Shown one piece after another: positions 40,378 to 49,334 of a DNA stretch of 64,000 bases. Position 1 is the stretch's first letter; every line of letters begins with the position of its first letter. The translations under genes and the position numbers were made by a program. A model generated the notes under the pieces. That model had not been told where the DNA came from and made no database searches. It saw nothing but the letters and a program-made list of their open reading frames with translations. The DNA comes from Thalassobacillus sp043497085 (GTDB lineage Bacteria > Bacillota > Bacilli > Bacillales > Halobacillaceae): assembly GCA_043497085.1 (NCBI GenBank), contig JBIEKI010000011.1. One strand, written 5' to 3'.

Positions 40378-43228
40378 TTGAATCTCCTCCTTTAGACATC
40401 ATAAGTGCTTCATTGATAATACGTTTTTGTTCTGTCTTGTGGATGTTTGGTTCACCGACTGACGGAGAAGCACGATGCGGACGTCCGACATAACGGTGGA
40501 TTTGGCCTTTATTTAGTAATCGATGGAGGATACCCTCGACGAAGTACCAGCTTCCCATATTCTGTGGTTCTTCCTGTACCCATACCAACTCTTCTAAATT
40601 TGGATATTCATCCATGATTTCTTTCAAGCGATGATCAGGGAACGGATAAATTTGCTCGACCCTGACACCAGCAATCGAATCAAAGTTTTGGCCTTCTGCC
40701 TTTTCTGTGGCATCTTCTATTTCCACCATGATTTTTCCGCTTCCGATCAGTAAAGTTTTTACTTTTTCCTTATTTTCACTTAAACCAGGCTGACGTGTGA
40801 TGGTATTAAATTTACCTTCACTGAAACGTTCACCCGGATCAGCTATACGCTGGTTCCGTAATAGACTCTTAGGAGTCATTAACACTAATGGACGAGCTTC
40901 TTCTTTACCGCTGATGGCAGCTTGTCTGCGCAATAAGTGGAAGTATTGCGCTGCTGACGTAACATTCGCAACCGTCCAGTTGTTTTCTGCTGCCAGCTGT
41001 AAGAAACGTTCCAATCGGGCACTGGAATGCTCCGGCCCCTGACCTTCATAACCATGAGGCAGTAAGAAGACCATGCTTGTCTTCTCTCCCCATTTCGCTC
41101 GACCAGCTGCTACGAATTGGTCAAAAATAACTTGCCCGGCATTGGCAAAGTCACCAAACTGTGCTTCCCATAATACAAGTGATTCTGGTGCCTGGACACT
41201 ATATCCATATTCAAACCCTAACACACCTGCTTCGGAAAGTGGGCTATTGTGAATAGCAAACGATGCCTTCGCCTGCTCCAAGCCGTGCAACGGATTGTAT
41301 GTTTCCCCTGTTTCGACATCGTGAAGCACCATATGACGGTGAGCGAATGTACCACGTTCACTATCCTGACCAGTAAGTCGGATCGGCAGGCCATCTTCTA
41401 AAATAGAAGCAAATGCTAAGGCTTCCGCTGTTGCCCAGTCTACTTTACCGCCATCTTCCAGCATTTTGCTTCTACGCTGTAAAATTTTCTCCAGCTTCTT
41501 AAAACCATTGAAGCCTTCCGGACGTTTCAGCATGCCTTCATTAAGAGCCTTCAGACGCTTAAAATCTACAGCTGTTTCAATTTCTTCCAACGTGTTTTCA
41601 ACTGCTTTTGGAAGCTTCTGAGCCTCTGGTTCAGCTGTTTCATTTTCCTTCATGTTCTGATAAAGCTCACGAAGTTTGTTTTCGCCTTTTTCTTTCATCT
41701 CTTTGAAGTCTTCTTCTTTGATGACACCTTCCTGCTGCAGTCTTTCCTGATAAACAGTTGCAGCGGTAGGATGATTATCAATTTCCTTATATAGATGCGG
41801 CTGTGTCGCACGCGGTTCATCCATTTCATTGTGACCGTAGCGGCGGTATCCGACCAGGTCGATCAAGAAATCTTTATGGAATTTGATGCGATATTCATAG
41901 GCAAGTGCTGCCGCAGATAAACAAGCAATCGGATCATCCGCATTAACGTGCACGACAGGGATTTCAAAACCTTTTGCCAGATCACTCGCATAGCGCGTAG
42001 ACCGGCCATGTTCACGGTCTGTGGTAAACCCGACAAGGTTATTGGCAATCACATGAATTGTACCCCCAGCACGGTAGCCGGGCAGGTCACTCATGTTTAA
42101 CGTTTCTGCGACTACACCTTCACCGATGAAAGCTGCATCACCATGAATGGTGATACCGAAAGCCCGATCTGGATGATGCTTAGGCAAACCGGCTTGAGAG
42201 CGGTCATCCTGAGCAGCCCGTGTGAACCCTTGAACTACCGGATTGACGAACTCCAAATGGGACGGGTTATGTGCAAGCGTCACACGTGTAGAATGTTGTT
42301 CACCGTTTTTGATTTCACGGCGTGCACCAAAGTGATATTTGACATCCCCGGTCCACCCATAGTTGATTCCCATTGAACCCTCAGATGGAACCAGTTCCTT
42401 ATCCGGAGAATGGTGGAATTCAGAAAAGATCTTATCGTATGGCTTACCGAGAATATGAGCAAGTACATTCAAACGTCCACGGTGGGCCATGCCCATCATG
42501 ATATGTTCCGTTTCGTCGGCATAAGAAGACTGGATAATATGTTCAAGCATAGGTACCATGATATCCAAACCTTCAATGGAGAAACGCTTCTGCCCGACGA
42601 AAGTTTTAGCAAGGAAATTCTCGAACCCTTCAACATCCAATAACCGGTTCAACAACTGTTTCTTTTCTTCGTCGCTCAAAGAAACGACGAAGGAGCCAGT
42701 GTCGACTTTATCCTGCAGCCATTGCCGCTCTTCTTCATTATTTACATGGTCGTATTCAAAAGAAATTGTCCCTGCATAACGTTCTTTCAGCGTTTTAACG
42801 ACCTGTAAAGCATTTTTCAATTTGACAGGAGAATCTGGCCAAACCCAGTTCGCCGGGATGGCTTCTAAGTCTTGTTCAGTCAAATTGTAGGTAGCTGGAT
42901 CAAGAAGCTCTGAATACCGTTCTTTCCCCCCAACGGCATAAATATCCGCTTCTAAGTGTCCATGACGACGAATAGCCTCAACAAGTTTATATGCTGAGGT
43001 CACCTTTGCAATATCCTGTTCCGATGGTGCAGCGGCGCCATTACTTGTAGTGCGTTCGGCTCCAGCTTCCATCCAGACAGGTGCCCCATGCTCATCGAAC
43101 ATTTCCTTTAAAGAAGGATCGACGGCATCAGGGTCTTCTGTATAAAGTTCATATTGTTCTTCGATGTACCCCGTGTTGGGGCCGTGAAAGTTTTCCCAAA
43201 AGCTTTCTTGTGACCCATTGTTTGACAA
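40364..43228 (-). CDS. odhA: 2-oxoglutarate dehydrogenase E1
   Basis: 954 aa. Thiamine-diphosphate enzyme with the OGDH N-terminus (SFWENFHGPNTGYIEEQYELY), HRGRLNVLAHILGKPYDKIFSEF, the ThDP-binding GDAAFIGEGVVAETLNMSDL and the C-terminal VWVQEEPQNMGSW. Decarboxylates 2-oxoglutarate. Start: TTG 43228 has GGGGGT at 7 nt and gives the B. subtilis-like length (944 aa). ATG 43243 lacks a ribosome site, and the longest frame (43324) begins inside the -35 box of the promoter. First gene of odhAB. Confidence 0.94.
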   Translation of the reverse strand: MSNNGSQESFWENFHGPNTGYIEEQYELYTEDPDAVDPSLKEMFDEHGAPVWMEAGAERTTSNGAAAPSEQDIAKVTSAYKLVEAIRRHGHLEADIYAVGGKERYSELLDPATYNLTEQDLEAIPANWVWPDSPVKLKNALQVVKTLKERYAGTISFEYDHVNNEEERQWLQDKVDTGSFVVSLSDEEKKQLLNRLLDVEGFENFLAKTFVGQKRFSIEGLDIMVPMLEHIIQSSYADETEHIMMGMAHRGRLNVLAHILGKPYDKIFSEFHHSPDKELVPSEGSMGINYGWTGDVKYHFGARREIKNGEQHSTRVTLAHNPSHLEFVNPVVQGFTRAAQDDRSQAGLPKHHPDRAFGITIHGDAAFIGEGVVAETLNMSDLPGYRAGGTIHVIANNLVGFTTDREHGRSTRYASDLAKGFEIPVVHVNADDPIACLSAAALAYEYRIKFHKDFLIDLVGYRRYGHNEMDEPRATQPHLYKEIDNHPTAATVYQERLQQEGVIKEEDFKEMKEKGENKLRELYQNMKENETAEPEAQKLPKAVENTLEEIETAVDFKRLKALNEGMLKRPEGFNGFKKLEKILQRRSKMLEDGGKVDWATAEALAFASILEDGLPIRLTGQDSERGTFAHRHMVLHDVETGETYNPLHGLEQAKASFAIHNSPLSEAGVLGFEYGYSVQAPESLVLWEAQFGDFANAGQVIFDQFVAAGRAKWGEKTSMVFLLPHGYEGQGPEHSSARLERFLQLAAENNWTVANVTSAAQYFHLLRRQAAISGKEEARPLVLMTPKSLLRNQRIADPGERFSEGKFNTITRQPGLSENKEKVKTLLIGSGKIMVEIEDATEKAEGQNFDSIAGVRVEQIYPFPDHRLKEIMDEYPNLEELVWVQEEPQNMGSWYFVEGILHRLLNKGQIHRYVGRPHRASPSVGEPNIHKTEQKRIINEALMMSKGGDSSERN

Positions 43229-43269
43229 GTTGATTACCCCCATGTAGATTTGTCTATCGTTGCGGTTGA

Positions 43270-43283
43270 CGTAAACGTTTGCA
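43270..43283 (-). promoter_or_regulatory. Candidate CcpA (cre) site in the odhA leader
   Basis: Minus strand TGCAAACGTTTACG fits TGNAARCGNWWWCA with one mismatch. It lies just downstream of the predicted start of transcription, a position suited to roadblock or repression. odhAB is glucose-repressed in B. subtilis. Confidence 0.55.
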
Positions 43284-43295
43284 AACCTAAATAAC

Positions 43296-43324
43296 ATTAT
43301 AGGTTCGAGTGATTTGTTCTTCAA
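43296..43324 (-). promoter_or_regulatory. Sigma-A promoter of odhAB
   Basis: Minus strand TTGAAG (43324-43319), 17-nt spacer, TATAAT (43301-43296). Start of transcription predicted near 43289, so translation must begin downstream of it. Confidence 0.8.
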
Positions 43325-43374
43325 GAATTATAACCTAATTATTCGACTGAAAACAACAAATTCATTATAACAAG

Positions 43375-43400
43375 AAAGACGCACCTGTGGGTACGTCTTT
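43375..43400 (-). terminator. Terminator of the 53-aa protein gene
   Basis: AAAGACG (43375-43381) / CGTCTTT (43394-43400) with ACC/GGT inside one mismatch. On minus it follows the small gene at 43485. Confidence 0.65.
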
Positions 43401-43484
43401 TACAACTTTTCGACAATGTTTAACATGAAAAGCCTGGAAGCATTATGTCAATGTGAAGAATGCCCGGAATTTTAGTGATATGGT

Positions 43485-43646
43485 TTATTTTTCGTGCTGT
43501 TTGGGATCAGGATCCTGCCCTTTATCTTTCACTTCATCATTCGTATTCATACGCTCCATTACTCTTCCTTGATACTTCATTTCTTTCATATCTTTTGCCA
43601 TGGAACTGTTATTGGGCTTATTCTTCTCCATTCTTTTATCTCCCAT
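43485..43646 (-). CDS. Small hydrophilic protein, 53 aa
   Basis: Frame from ATG 43646 to TAA 43485. AAAGGTGG lies 7 nt upstream. The peptide is highly charged and Met-rich (MGDKRMEKNKPNNSSMAKDM..., ending KDKGQDPDPKQHEK), with no TM. Own terminator downstream. The composition recalls small acid-soluble or other small spore proteins, but there is no clear family match. It lies between prkA and odhA, same strand. Confidence 0.6.
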   Translation of the reverse strand: MGDKRMEKNKPNNSSMAKDMKEMKYQGRVMERMNTNDEVKDKGQDPDPKQHEK

Positions 43647-43785
43647 ACGCACACCACCTTTTTACATTACTATACCCTAACTTTATTCTGGAAAAACCTG
43701 AAAACCAAATTAAAGGATTCGGCTTTACCCTTTCTGACAATAAAAAAGCATGTGAAAGGATTTCCTTCCACATGCTTTTAAGTGA

Positions 43786-45681
43786 TTATCTGTTTAATAG
43801 ACTTCCTACATAACGGAGCAGTTCATTTGCTGAGCTGGAATTATAACCATACTCATCTACTAATGTAGCAATCACTTCATTCATCTTCTTCAATTGTTGC
43901 TCATCAGGCGTTTTCGTAGATGTGGTAATCTTGACGATATCCTTGAGATCAGCAAACAATTTTTTCTGGATTGCTTCCCGCAGTCGCTCATGGGAGTGAT
44001 AATCGAATTTTTTCCCTTTACGGGCATAAGCACTGATACGGATAAGAATTTCTTCACGGAATGCTTTTTTGGCATTTTCTGAAATTCCGATCTGTTCTTC
44101 AATCGACCGCATCAACTTTTCATCCGGATTCATTTCATCACCTGTCAGCGGATCCCTGATTTTAGCCTTGTTGCAATAAGCTTCGACATTGTCCAGGTAA
44201 TTATCCATCAAAGTGACTGCCGATTCTTCATAGGAATATACAAATGCCTTCTGGACTTCTTTCTTCGCCAATTCATCGTATTCTTTACGAGCGACGGAGA
44301 TGAAATTCAAATACCGCTCTTTGTCTTCTTTTGATATAGACGCGTGACTATCCAGCCCATCCTTCAATGACCTGAGCACATCGAGTGCATTAATCGAAGT
44401 CATCTCTTTCTTAATAATAGTAGAAGAGATTCGGTTGATGACATACCGCGGGTCGATGCCGCTCATTCCTTCATCCGGATGTTCTTTTTGCAATTCTTCG
44501 ACATCCACATCGCTGAAGCCTTCTACATTCTCTCCATTATAAAGTCTCATTTTCTTCAATAAATCCACCTGGCCACGGGTAGAATCTTTCAGCCGCGTCA
44601 GAATCGTGAACATGGCAGCAATTTTCAGTGTATGAGGAGCGATATGAACATCCTTGATATCACTCTGGCGAATCATTTTTTCATAAATACGCTCTTCCTG
44701 ACTGACTTTTAAATTATAAGGTACAGGCATGACGATCATTCGTGAATGAAGTGCTTCATTCTTTTTATTAGCAATAAAGGAACGATATTCTGCTTCGTTG
44801 GTATGAGCAACAATCAGCTCATCTGCCGAAATCAATGCAAACCTTCCTGCTTTGAAATTCCCTTCCTGCGTCAGTGACAATAAGTGCCACAGGAATTTCT
44901 CGTCACACTTCAACATCTCCTGGAACTCCATCATCCCACGGTTCGCTTTATTCAGTTCACCATCAAAACGGTAGGCACGCGGGTCAGACTCAGAGCCATA
45001 CTCCGCAATCGTCGAGAAGTCGATCGAACCTGTCAGGTCAGCAATATCCTGCGATTTTGGATCCGATGGACTAAAGGTACCGATACCGCAGCGTTTATCC
45101 TCTGAGAAGAAGATACGTTCCACCTGCACATCCTCAATTCTTCCACCATATTCTTCTTCGACGCGCATCATGTTGAGCGGCGAAAGGTTGCCTTCAATCC
45201 GGATGCCGTATTGTTCTTCAAAATCAGGGCGTAAGTGATGCGGAATCAAATGCAGTGGATCTTCATGCATTGGACAGCCTTTGATGGCAAAAACCGCTCC
45301 CTTATCTGTATGGGAATACTTCTCTAACCCGCGTTTCAAGATATTGACCAGAGTAGATTTACCTCCACTGACCGGCCCCATCAATAACAAAATCCGCTTC
45401 CGGACATCCAGCCGCTTGGCTGCCGGGTGGAAATATTCCTCGACCAGCTTCTCCATCGCATCTTCCAGGCCATAAATCTCATGTTCAAAGAATTTGTACT
45501 TATGATGCCCCTGTTCTTCTTCAATCCCTGCGTCTTTAATCATATTATAAACACGCGAATGTGCAGATTGAGCTAAATAAGGCCTTTCTTTCAGCAACTC
45601 TAAATAATCAGAAAAGGTTCCTTCCCATTTCAGCTTCTCCTCTTCTTCCCGGTAACTTTGAATCTTTTTCAAAATATCCAA
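43786..45681 (-). CDS. prkA: PrkA serine protein kinase
   Basis: 631 aa, identical in length to B. subtilis PrkA when started at TTG 45681, which has GGGGAGG 7 nt upstream; starting at 45711 would add 10 unsupported residues. N-terminal AAA-like domain with Walker A LLMGPVSGGKSTLVNIL and the conserved KLKWEGTFSDYLELL, then a C-terminal kinase-like region. PrkA acts in early sporulation and is reported as a kinase and/or protease-like AAA protein. yhbH, its usual partner, is downstream beyond odhAB. Confidence 0.94.
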   Translation of the reverse strand: MDILKKIQSYREEEEKLKWEGTFSDYLELLKERPYLAQSAHSRVYNMIKDAGIEEEQGHHKYKFFEHEIYGLEDAMEKLVEEYFHPAAKRLDVRKRILLLMGPVSGGKSTLVNILKRGLEKYSHTDKGAVFAIKGCPMHEDPLHLIPHHLRPDFEEQYGIRIEGNLSPLNMMRVEEEYGGRIEDVQVERIFFSEDKRCGIGTFSPSDPKSQDIADLTGSIDFSTIAEYGSESDPRAYRFDGELNKANRGMMEFQEMLKCDEKFLWHLLSLTQEGNFKAGRFALISADELIVAHTNEAEYRSFIANKKNEALHSRMIVMPVPYNLKVSQEERIYEKMIRQSDIKDVHIAPHTLKIAAMFTILTRLKDSTRGQVDLLKKMRLYNGENVEGFSDVDVEELQKEHPDEGMSGIDPRYVINRISSTIIKKEMTSINALDVLRSLKDGLDSHASISKEDKERYLNFISVARKEYDELAKKEVQKAFVYSYEESAVTLMDNYLDNVEAYCNKAKIRDPLTGDEMNPDEKLMRSIEEQIGISENAKKAFREEILIRISAYARKGKKFDYHSHERLREAIQKKLFADLKDIVKITTSTKTPDEQQLKKMNEVIATLVDEYGYNSSSANELLRYVGSLLNR

Positions 45682-45960
45682 TGTACTACCTCCCCTGTAG
45701 ATAATGGGCAAAAGCTGATTAATAAAGTCTATGTAGCAAATGTACAGGTGATGAATAGATAATGAGAAGAAGTAAGAAAAACTTGTCCCTTTCTCAAAAG
45801 AATAGCGCTCTGGACATATTTGGCAGTACAGGCTTAATTAAAATTTCCCCAAGTCAGCGTTTTCGTGCATAAGTTATTTTTTGTGTTTGATCGTCGGGAA
45901 TTCACTCCCAATTCTATTTATCGCGATCGGATCTTTTCCCTAAAACTCTCAGGATAAAAA
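45682..45960. other. Intergenic DNA upstream of prkA
   Basis: AT-rich. I looked for a sigma-E promoter: CATAGACTT about 55 bp before prkA is a partial -10, but no acceptable -35 lies at the right distance. Nothing else stands out. Confidence 0.4.
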
Positions 45961-45962
45961 AA

Positions 45963-45986
45963 GACTGACCCGATACAGGGTCAGTC
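45963..45986 (-). terminator. Terminator of the 61-aa membrane protein gene
   Basis: GACTGACCC (45963-45971) / GGGTCAGTC (45978-45986), T-run on minus; overlaps the stop codon. Confidence 0.8.
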
Positions 45987-46166
45987 ATCTTCATCCATAT
46001 ATTGTTTTTCAAATTGATACTGCTTTCGTCTCCTCAGCCCTAAAACCAGGAATACGATAAATAAAATAATGTTCAATACTCTAAAATCAGGGTAAATAAA
46101 TGCTAAAATGGCCCAAATCGCTGAGCTTACTAAAAACAGTACACTCGAATAAAGAGTTTGGCTCAC
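45981..46166 (-). CDS. Small two-TM membrane protein
   Basis: 61 aa with two hydrophobic segments (LFLVSSAIWAILAFIYP and VLNIILFIVFLVLGL), then a basic cluster (RRRKQYQ) and an acidic tail (YMDEDD). GGGAGG precedes the start and a terminator overlaps the stop. Family unknown to me. Confidence 0.6.
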   Translation of the reverse strand: MSQTLYSSVLFLVSSAIWAILAFIYPDFRVLNIILFIVFLVLGLRRRKQYQFEKQYMDEDD

Positions 46167-46400
46167 CAGGGACTCCTCCCTTACGTGGTTTTGGCTGGCC
46201 TTTAGTCCATTTTCCTGCTTATCCCATATCCTATCGTCAATTTAACAGATTGACAATACAAATGGGGGGTTTTAAAGAACGTCAGCTTACGCAACTTTTC
46301 CCATTTAATCTCTTTTGACACATAAATGACTACCTTGTTAAACTTAGTTTGTGCATTTTACTTAATTAAAGTATGAAATATTCTTACAGAGAAGAGGATC

Positions 46401-47222
46401 ATGATGAGTGAGACTTGGTATTATGTCGACACTGGCCATGCAACTCCAGCCTTCAACATGGCAATGGATGAGTTGCTGCTTAATTGGCATAGTGAAGGAA
46501 AAATTCCTCCTGTACTCCGTTTTTATGGCTGGGAACCCTCCGGATTATCGGTAGGCTACTTCCAAAAGGTCCAAGGAAAAATTGACCTGGAAGGCGTCAA
46601 ACGTCATGGCTTTGAATTAGTACGCAGACAAACAGGCGGCCGTGCGGTACTCCATGACCAGGAATTGACGTATAGTGTTATTGTATCAGAAGAGCACCCG
46701 GATATGCCTAAATCTGTTAAAGAAGCCTATTTAGTCATCTCAAAGGGACTGCTGCATGGGTTCCGAAACCTCGGTGTCCAGGCAGATTTTGCAATTCCAG
46801 AAGGAAAACTGGAAACAACCGGTTCTTCGGTCTGTTTTGAAGAGCCTTCATGGTATGAACTTATTGTCGAAGGCAAGAAAGCTGCAGGCAGTGCCCAGAC
46901 AAGAAAAAAAGGAGTCATTCTTCAACATGGGTCGATCCCTATTGAAGTTGATGACGGAAAATTATTCGATATGTTCATTTATCCGAATGATCGAGTAAAG
47001 GAAAGAGCTCGCAAAGCATTCGGCGATAAAGCAGTAGCAATTAATGAAATCGTGCCAGAGCCAATCACTTTCGATAAAACGAAAGAAGCGTTTAAGCAAG
47101 GATTTGAAACAGGCCTGAATATCAAGCTGGAGCCTTTTCAGTTGAATAAGGAACAATTAAAGGCTGTCCATCAGTTAGCTGAACAACGATATCGCAATGA
47201 TAAATGGAATTATGCTCGATAA
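46401..47222 (+). CDS. lipM: Octanoyltransferase LipM
   Basis: 273 aa. BPL/LPL fold with RRQTGGRAVLHDQELTYSV, the thioester Cys145 in TGSSVCFEEPSWYELIVEGKK and the Lys160 site of GKKAAGSAQTR. LipM moves octanoate from ACP to GcvH, the first step of lipoate assembly in Bacillus. Two adjacent ATG codons (46401, 46404) follow GAGG; either could start. It is 25 bp upstream of lipA, so the two form an operon for the cofactor of OdhB and other E2 proteins. Confidence 0.93.
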   Translation: MMSETWYYVDTGHATPAFNMAMDELLLNWHSEGKIPPVLRFYGWEPSGLSVGYFQKVQGKIDLEGVKRHGFELVRRQTGGRAVLHDQELTYSVIVSEEHPDMPKSVKEAYLVISKGLLHGFRNLGVQADFAIPEGKLETTGSSVCFEEPSWYELIVEGKKAAGSAQTRKKGVILQHGSIPIEVDDGKLFDMFIYPNDRVKERARKAFGDKAVAINEIVPEPITFDKTKEAFKQGFETGLNIKLEPFQLNKEQLKAVHQLAEQRYRNDKWNYAR

Positions 47223-47247
47223 TCTTTATTAAAGGAGTGTCATCAAC

Positions 47248-48192
47248 ATGGCTAAAAAAGAAGAGTACATACGAAAACCAGAATGGCTGAAAATTAAGAT
47301 TAACACGAATAAATCATACAACCGATTAAAAAAACTGATGCGCGACAAGAAACTCAATACGGTATGCGAAGAGGCCCGTTGCCCGAACATCCACGAATGC
47401 TGGAGTGAACGTAAAACGGCAACTTTCATGATTCTTGGTGATACGTGTACACGTGGCTGCCGCTTCTGCGCGGTCAAAACCGGCCTGCCGAATGAGCTGG
47501 ACTGGGGCGAGCCGGAACGTGTAGCTGAATCTGTAGAAATCATGGGACTGAAACACGTGGTTGTCACTGCGGTTGCTCGTGACGATTTAAAAGACGGCGG
47601 TGCAGCAGTTTTTGCCGAAACAGTAAAAGCCATCCGTCGCCGTGTACCTGGTTGTACAGTAGAAATCTTACCTTCCGATATGAAAGGCGACTATGAAAGC
47701 CTTCATACATTAATGGAAGGAAAGCCGGACATTTTCAACCATAATATCGAAACGGTCCGCCGATTGACCAAGCGTGTCCGTGCCCGTGCCATGTACGATC
47801 AATCCCTTACCCTTTTGAAACGGGTAAAAGAAATCGCTCCTGACACACCGACAAAATCAAGCATCATGGTTGGCCTTGGGGAAACGAAAGAAGAGATCAT
47901 CGAAGCGATGGATGACTTGCTTGCACATAACGTCGACATCATGACAATCGGACAATATTTGCAGCCGACCAAGAAACATTTGAATGTAGAACGTTACTAT
48001 CATCCGGATGAATTCGAGGAATTAAAGCAGATTGCTTTAGAAAAAGGCTTTAGACACTGTGAAGCAGGGCCTATGGTTCGTTCTTCCTATCACGCTGACG
48101 AACAAGTCAATTCCACATCCGCCCAGCGTCGTATCAAATATATGCAAGGCTATGAGTCGCAGGGTGAAAAATTGGATAACGTGAACTTTTAA
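47248..48192 (+). CDS. lipA: Lipoyl synthase LipA
   Basis: 314 aa radical-SAM enzyme. Auxiliary cluster Cys40, Cys45, Cys51 (TVCEEARCPNIHECW) and SAM cluster CTRGCRFC (67, 71, 74). The C-terminal RSSYHADEQ contains the conserved Ser ligand of the auxiliary cluster. Inserts two sulfurs into octanoyl groups. AAAGGAG ribosome site; follows lipM. Confidence 0.96.
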   Translation: MAKKEEYIRKPEWLKIKINTNKSYNRLKKLMRDKKLNTVCEEARCPNIHECWSERKTATFMILGDTCTRGCRFCAVKTGLPNELDWGEPERVAESVEIMGLKHVVVTAVARDDLKDGGAAVFAETVKAIRRRVPGCTVEILPSDMKGDYESLHTLMEGKPDIFNHNIETVRRLTKRVRARAMYDQSLTLLKRVKEIAPDTPTKSSIMVGLGETKEEIIEAMDDLLAHNVDIMTIGQYLQPTKKHLNVERYYHPDEFEELKQIALEKGFRHCEAGPMVRSSYHADEQVNSTSAQRRIKYMQGYESQGEKLDNVNF

Positions 48193-48197
48193 CTTAT

Positions 48198-48230
48198 AAA
48201 AGCCATCCTGATGCCAGGATGGCTTTTTTT
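48198..48230 (+). terminator. Terminator of lipM-lipA
   Basis: AAAAGCCATCCTG (48198-48210) / CAGGATGGCTTTT (48215-48227) and a T-run. Confidence 0.9.
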
Positions 48231-48237
48231 GCATGAA

Positions 48238-48477
48238 TTAATAATACGGATAATAATATGGTGGATAATAAGGTGGGTAGTAGTAATACGGCGGATAGTA
48301 TGGATAGGGATATAAAGCGCTCCCTAACAAACCGCCCAGCACCCCGCCCAAAAATGGGGATCCATAAAATCCTCCATAACCGCCGTAGTACGGCCTTCTG
48401 GGTCGTCTTCCAGGACGCGGGCGCTGTCTTTCATCCTCAATCTCCATCATAGTTTCAGGGTAGTAATCATAGTCCAC
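48238..48477 (-). CDS. Tyr/Pro/Gly-rich small protein (coat-like)
   Basis: 79 aa. An acidic start (MDYDYYPETMMEIEDE), an Arg/Pro stretch (RQRPRPGRRPRRP), a Gly-rich hydrophobic middle (GGVLGGLLGSALYPYP) and a run of Tyr-Pro repeats to the end. This composition is seen in spore coat and other surface proteins. GTG start with GGGGAGG. Convergent with lipA, whose terminator separates them. No domain hit can be claimed. Confidence 0.65.
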   Translation of the reverse strand: MDYDYYPETMMEIEDERQRPRPGRRPRRPYYGGYGGFYGSPFLGGVLGGLLGSALYPYPYYPPYYYYPPYYPPYYYPYY

Positions 48478-48580
48478 TTTCTTCCTCCCCTTTCTGTACA
48501 GCGTAACCTATGGTTCACTGTATGTGGGGAAGTACCCAGATGTATAGGCAGGAGTTTATAGACATTTGTACGATTAGTAA

Positions 48581-48609
48581 TTCACATCTTTGGACAATTT
48601 AGTTATAAT
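48581..48609 (+). promoter_or_regulatory. Sigma-A promoter of the 31-aa peptide gene
   Basis: TTCACA (48581-48586), 17-nt spacer, TATAAT (48604-48609), about 44 bp before the ATG. Confidence 0.6.
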
Positions 48610-48652
48610 AAGGGTTAGTTGATATTGTAGAGAATAAAGGAGGCGCCATTTT

Positions 48653-48748
48653 ATGAAACTAGCGTTGATCATCGGAGTATGTGTGACATTCCTGACATCT
48701 ATTTTCGCTGCTGGATATGACGAAAAGCCAGGTACCCCGCAAAAATAA
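48653..48748 (+). CDS. 31-aa single-TM peptide
   Basis: ATG 48653 with AAAGGAGG upstream; MKLALIIGVCVTFLTSIF forms a signal or TM segment, then AAGYDEKPGTPQK and TAA. Its own promoter and a terminator 14 bp after the stop make translation likely. Could be a small membrane protein or a cleaved signal peptide; function unknown. Confidence 0.65.
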   Translation: MKLALIIGVCVTFLTSIFAAGYDEKPGTPQK

Positions 48749-48762
48749 ACATAAGGTCGAAC

Positions 48763-48792
48763 AAAACCCGCATCCAATCAGATGCGGGTTTT
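48763..48792. terminator. Bidirectional terminator, 31-aa gene and trmL
   Basis: 12-bp stem AAAACCCGCATC (48763-48774) / GATGCGGGTTTT (48781-48792) between convergent genes. Confidence 0.88.
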
Positions 48793-48815
48793 TTATATGG
48801 CTTCCAGTCCTTTTT

Positions 48816-49289
48816 TCACGAAAGGCCAGGGAAATCCTGTTGGCGTAACGCTTCATAAATCAAGATGGCGGCTGTATTGGATAAGTTTAGAGAACGGACT
48901 TTATCTGTCATATGAATACGCAGACACCGGTCTTCTTTCCCTTCCAGCAAATCAAGCGGGATTCCATCTGTTTCTCTTCCGAACACGAAAAACAAATCTC
49001 TTTCAGGCTGATTGAAATTGTAGTCCGTATAATGTTTCGTCCCGAAATTCTCGATATAATAAAATTCACCTTCTGGATAGACTTTATATAATTCGTCGAG
49101 ACTGTCATGATAATGGATATCAACATCATGCCAGTAATCAAGACCGGCACGGCGAAGCATTTTGTCATCAGTTGAAAAACCGAGCGGACGGATTAAATGT
49201 AGGGTAGAACCGGTAGCGATGCAGGTCCTTGCAATATTTCCCGTATTAGCGGGTATTTCTGGTTGATATAAAACGACATGGATAGGCAT
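48816..49289 (-). CDS. trmL: tRNA (cytidine/uridine-34 2'-O)-methyltransferase TrmL
   Basis: 157 aa SPOUT methyltransferase. HVVLYQPEIPANTGNIARTC at the N-terminus, FVFGRETDGIP and IHMTDKVRSLNLSNTAAILIYEAL (trefoil-knot SAM site). Methylates the wobble base of tRNA-Leu species. ATG 49289 with AGAGG 8 nt upstream is preferred over GTG 49298. Confidence 0.93.
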   Translation of the reverse strand: MPIHVVLYQPEIPANTGNIARTCIATGSTLHLIRPLGFSTDDKMLRRAGLDYWHDVDIHYHDSLDELYKVYPEGEFYYIENFGTKHYTDYNFNQPERDLFFVFGRETDGIPLDLLEGKEDRCLRIHMTDKVRSLNLSNTAAILIYEALRQQDFPGLS

Positions 49290-49334
49290 TTTCTTCACCT
49301 CTGGTTGCTTAATGACCCGCTTATTATAACATAC

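Noticed and set aside
43229..43324. N-terminal extension of odhA
   Set aside because: It overlaps the promoter and cre site, and has no ribosome site or homology to the family.
43460..43813. Plus-strand frames of 95-117 codons
   Set aside because: Antisense to the 53-aa gene and prkA end; no ribosome site.
45682..45780. Sigma-E promoter for prkA
   Set aside because: Only a partial -10 (CATAGACTT) without a -35 at the correct distance.
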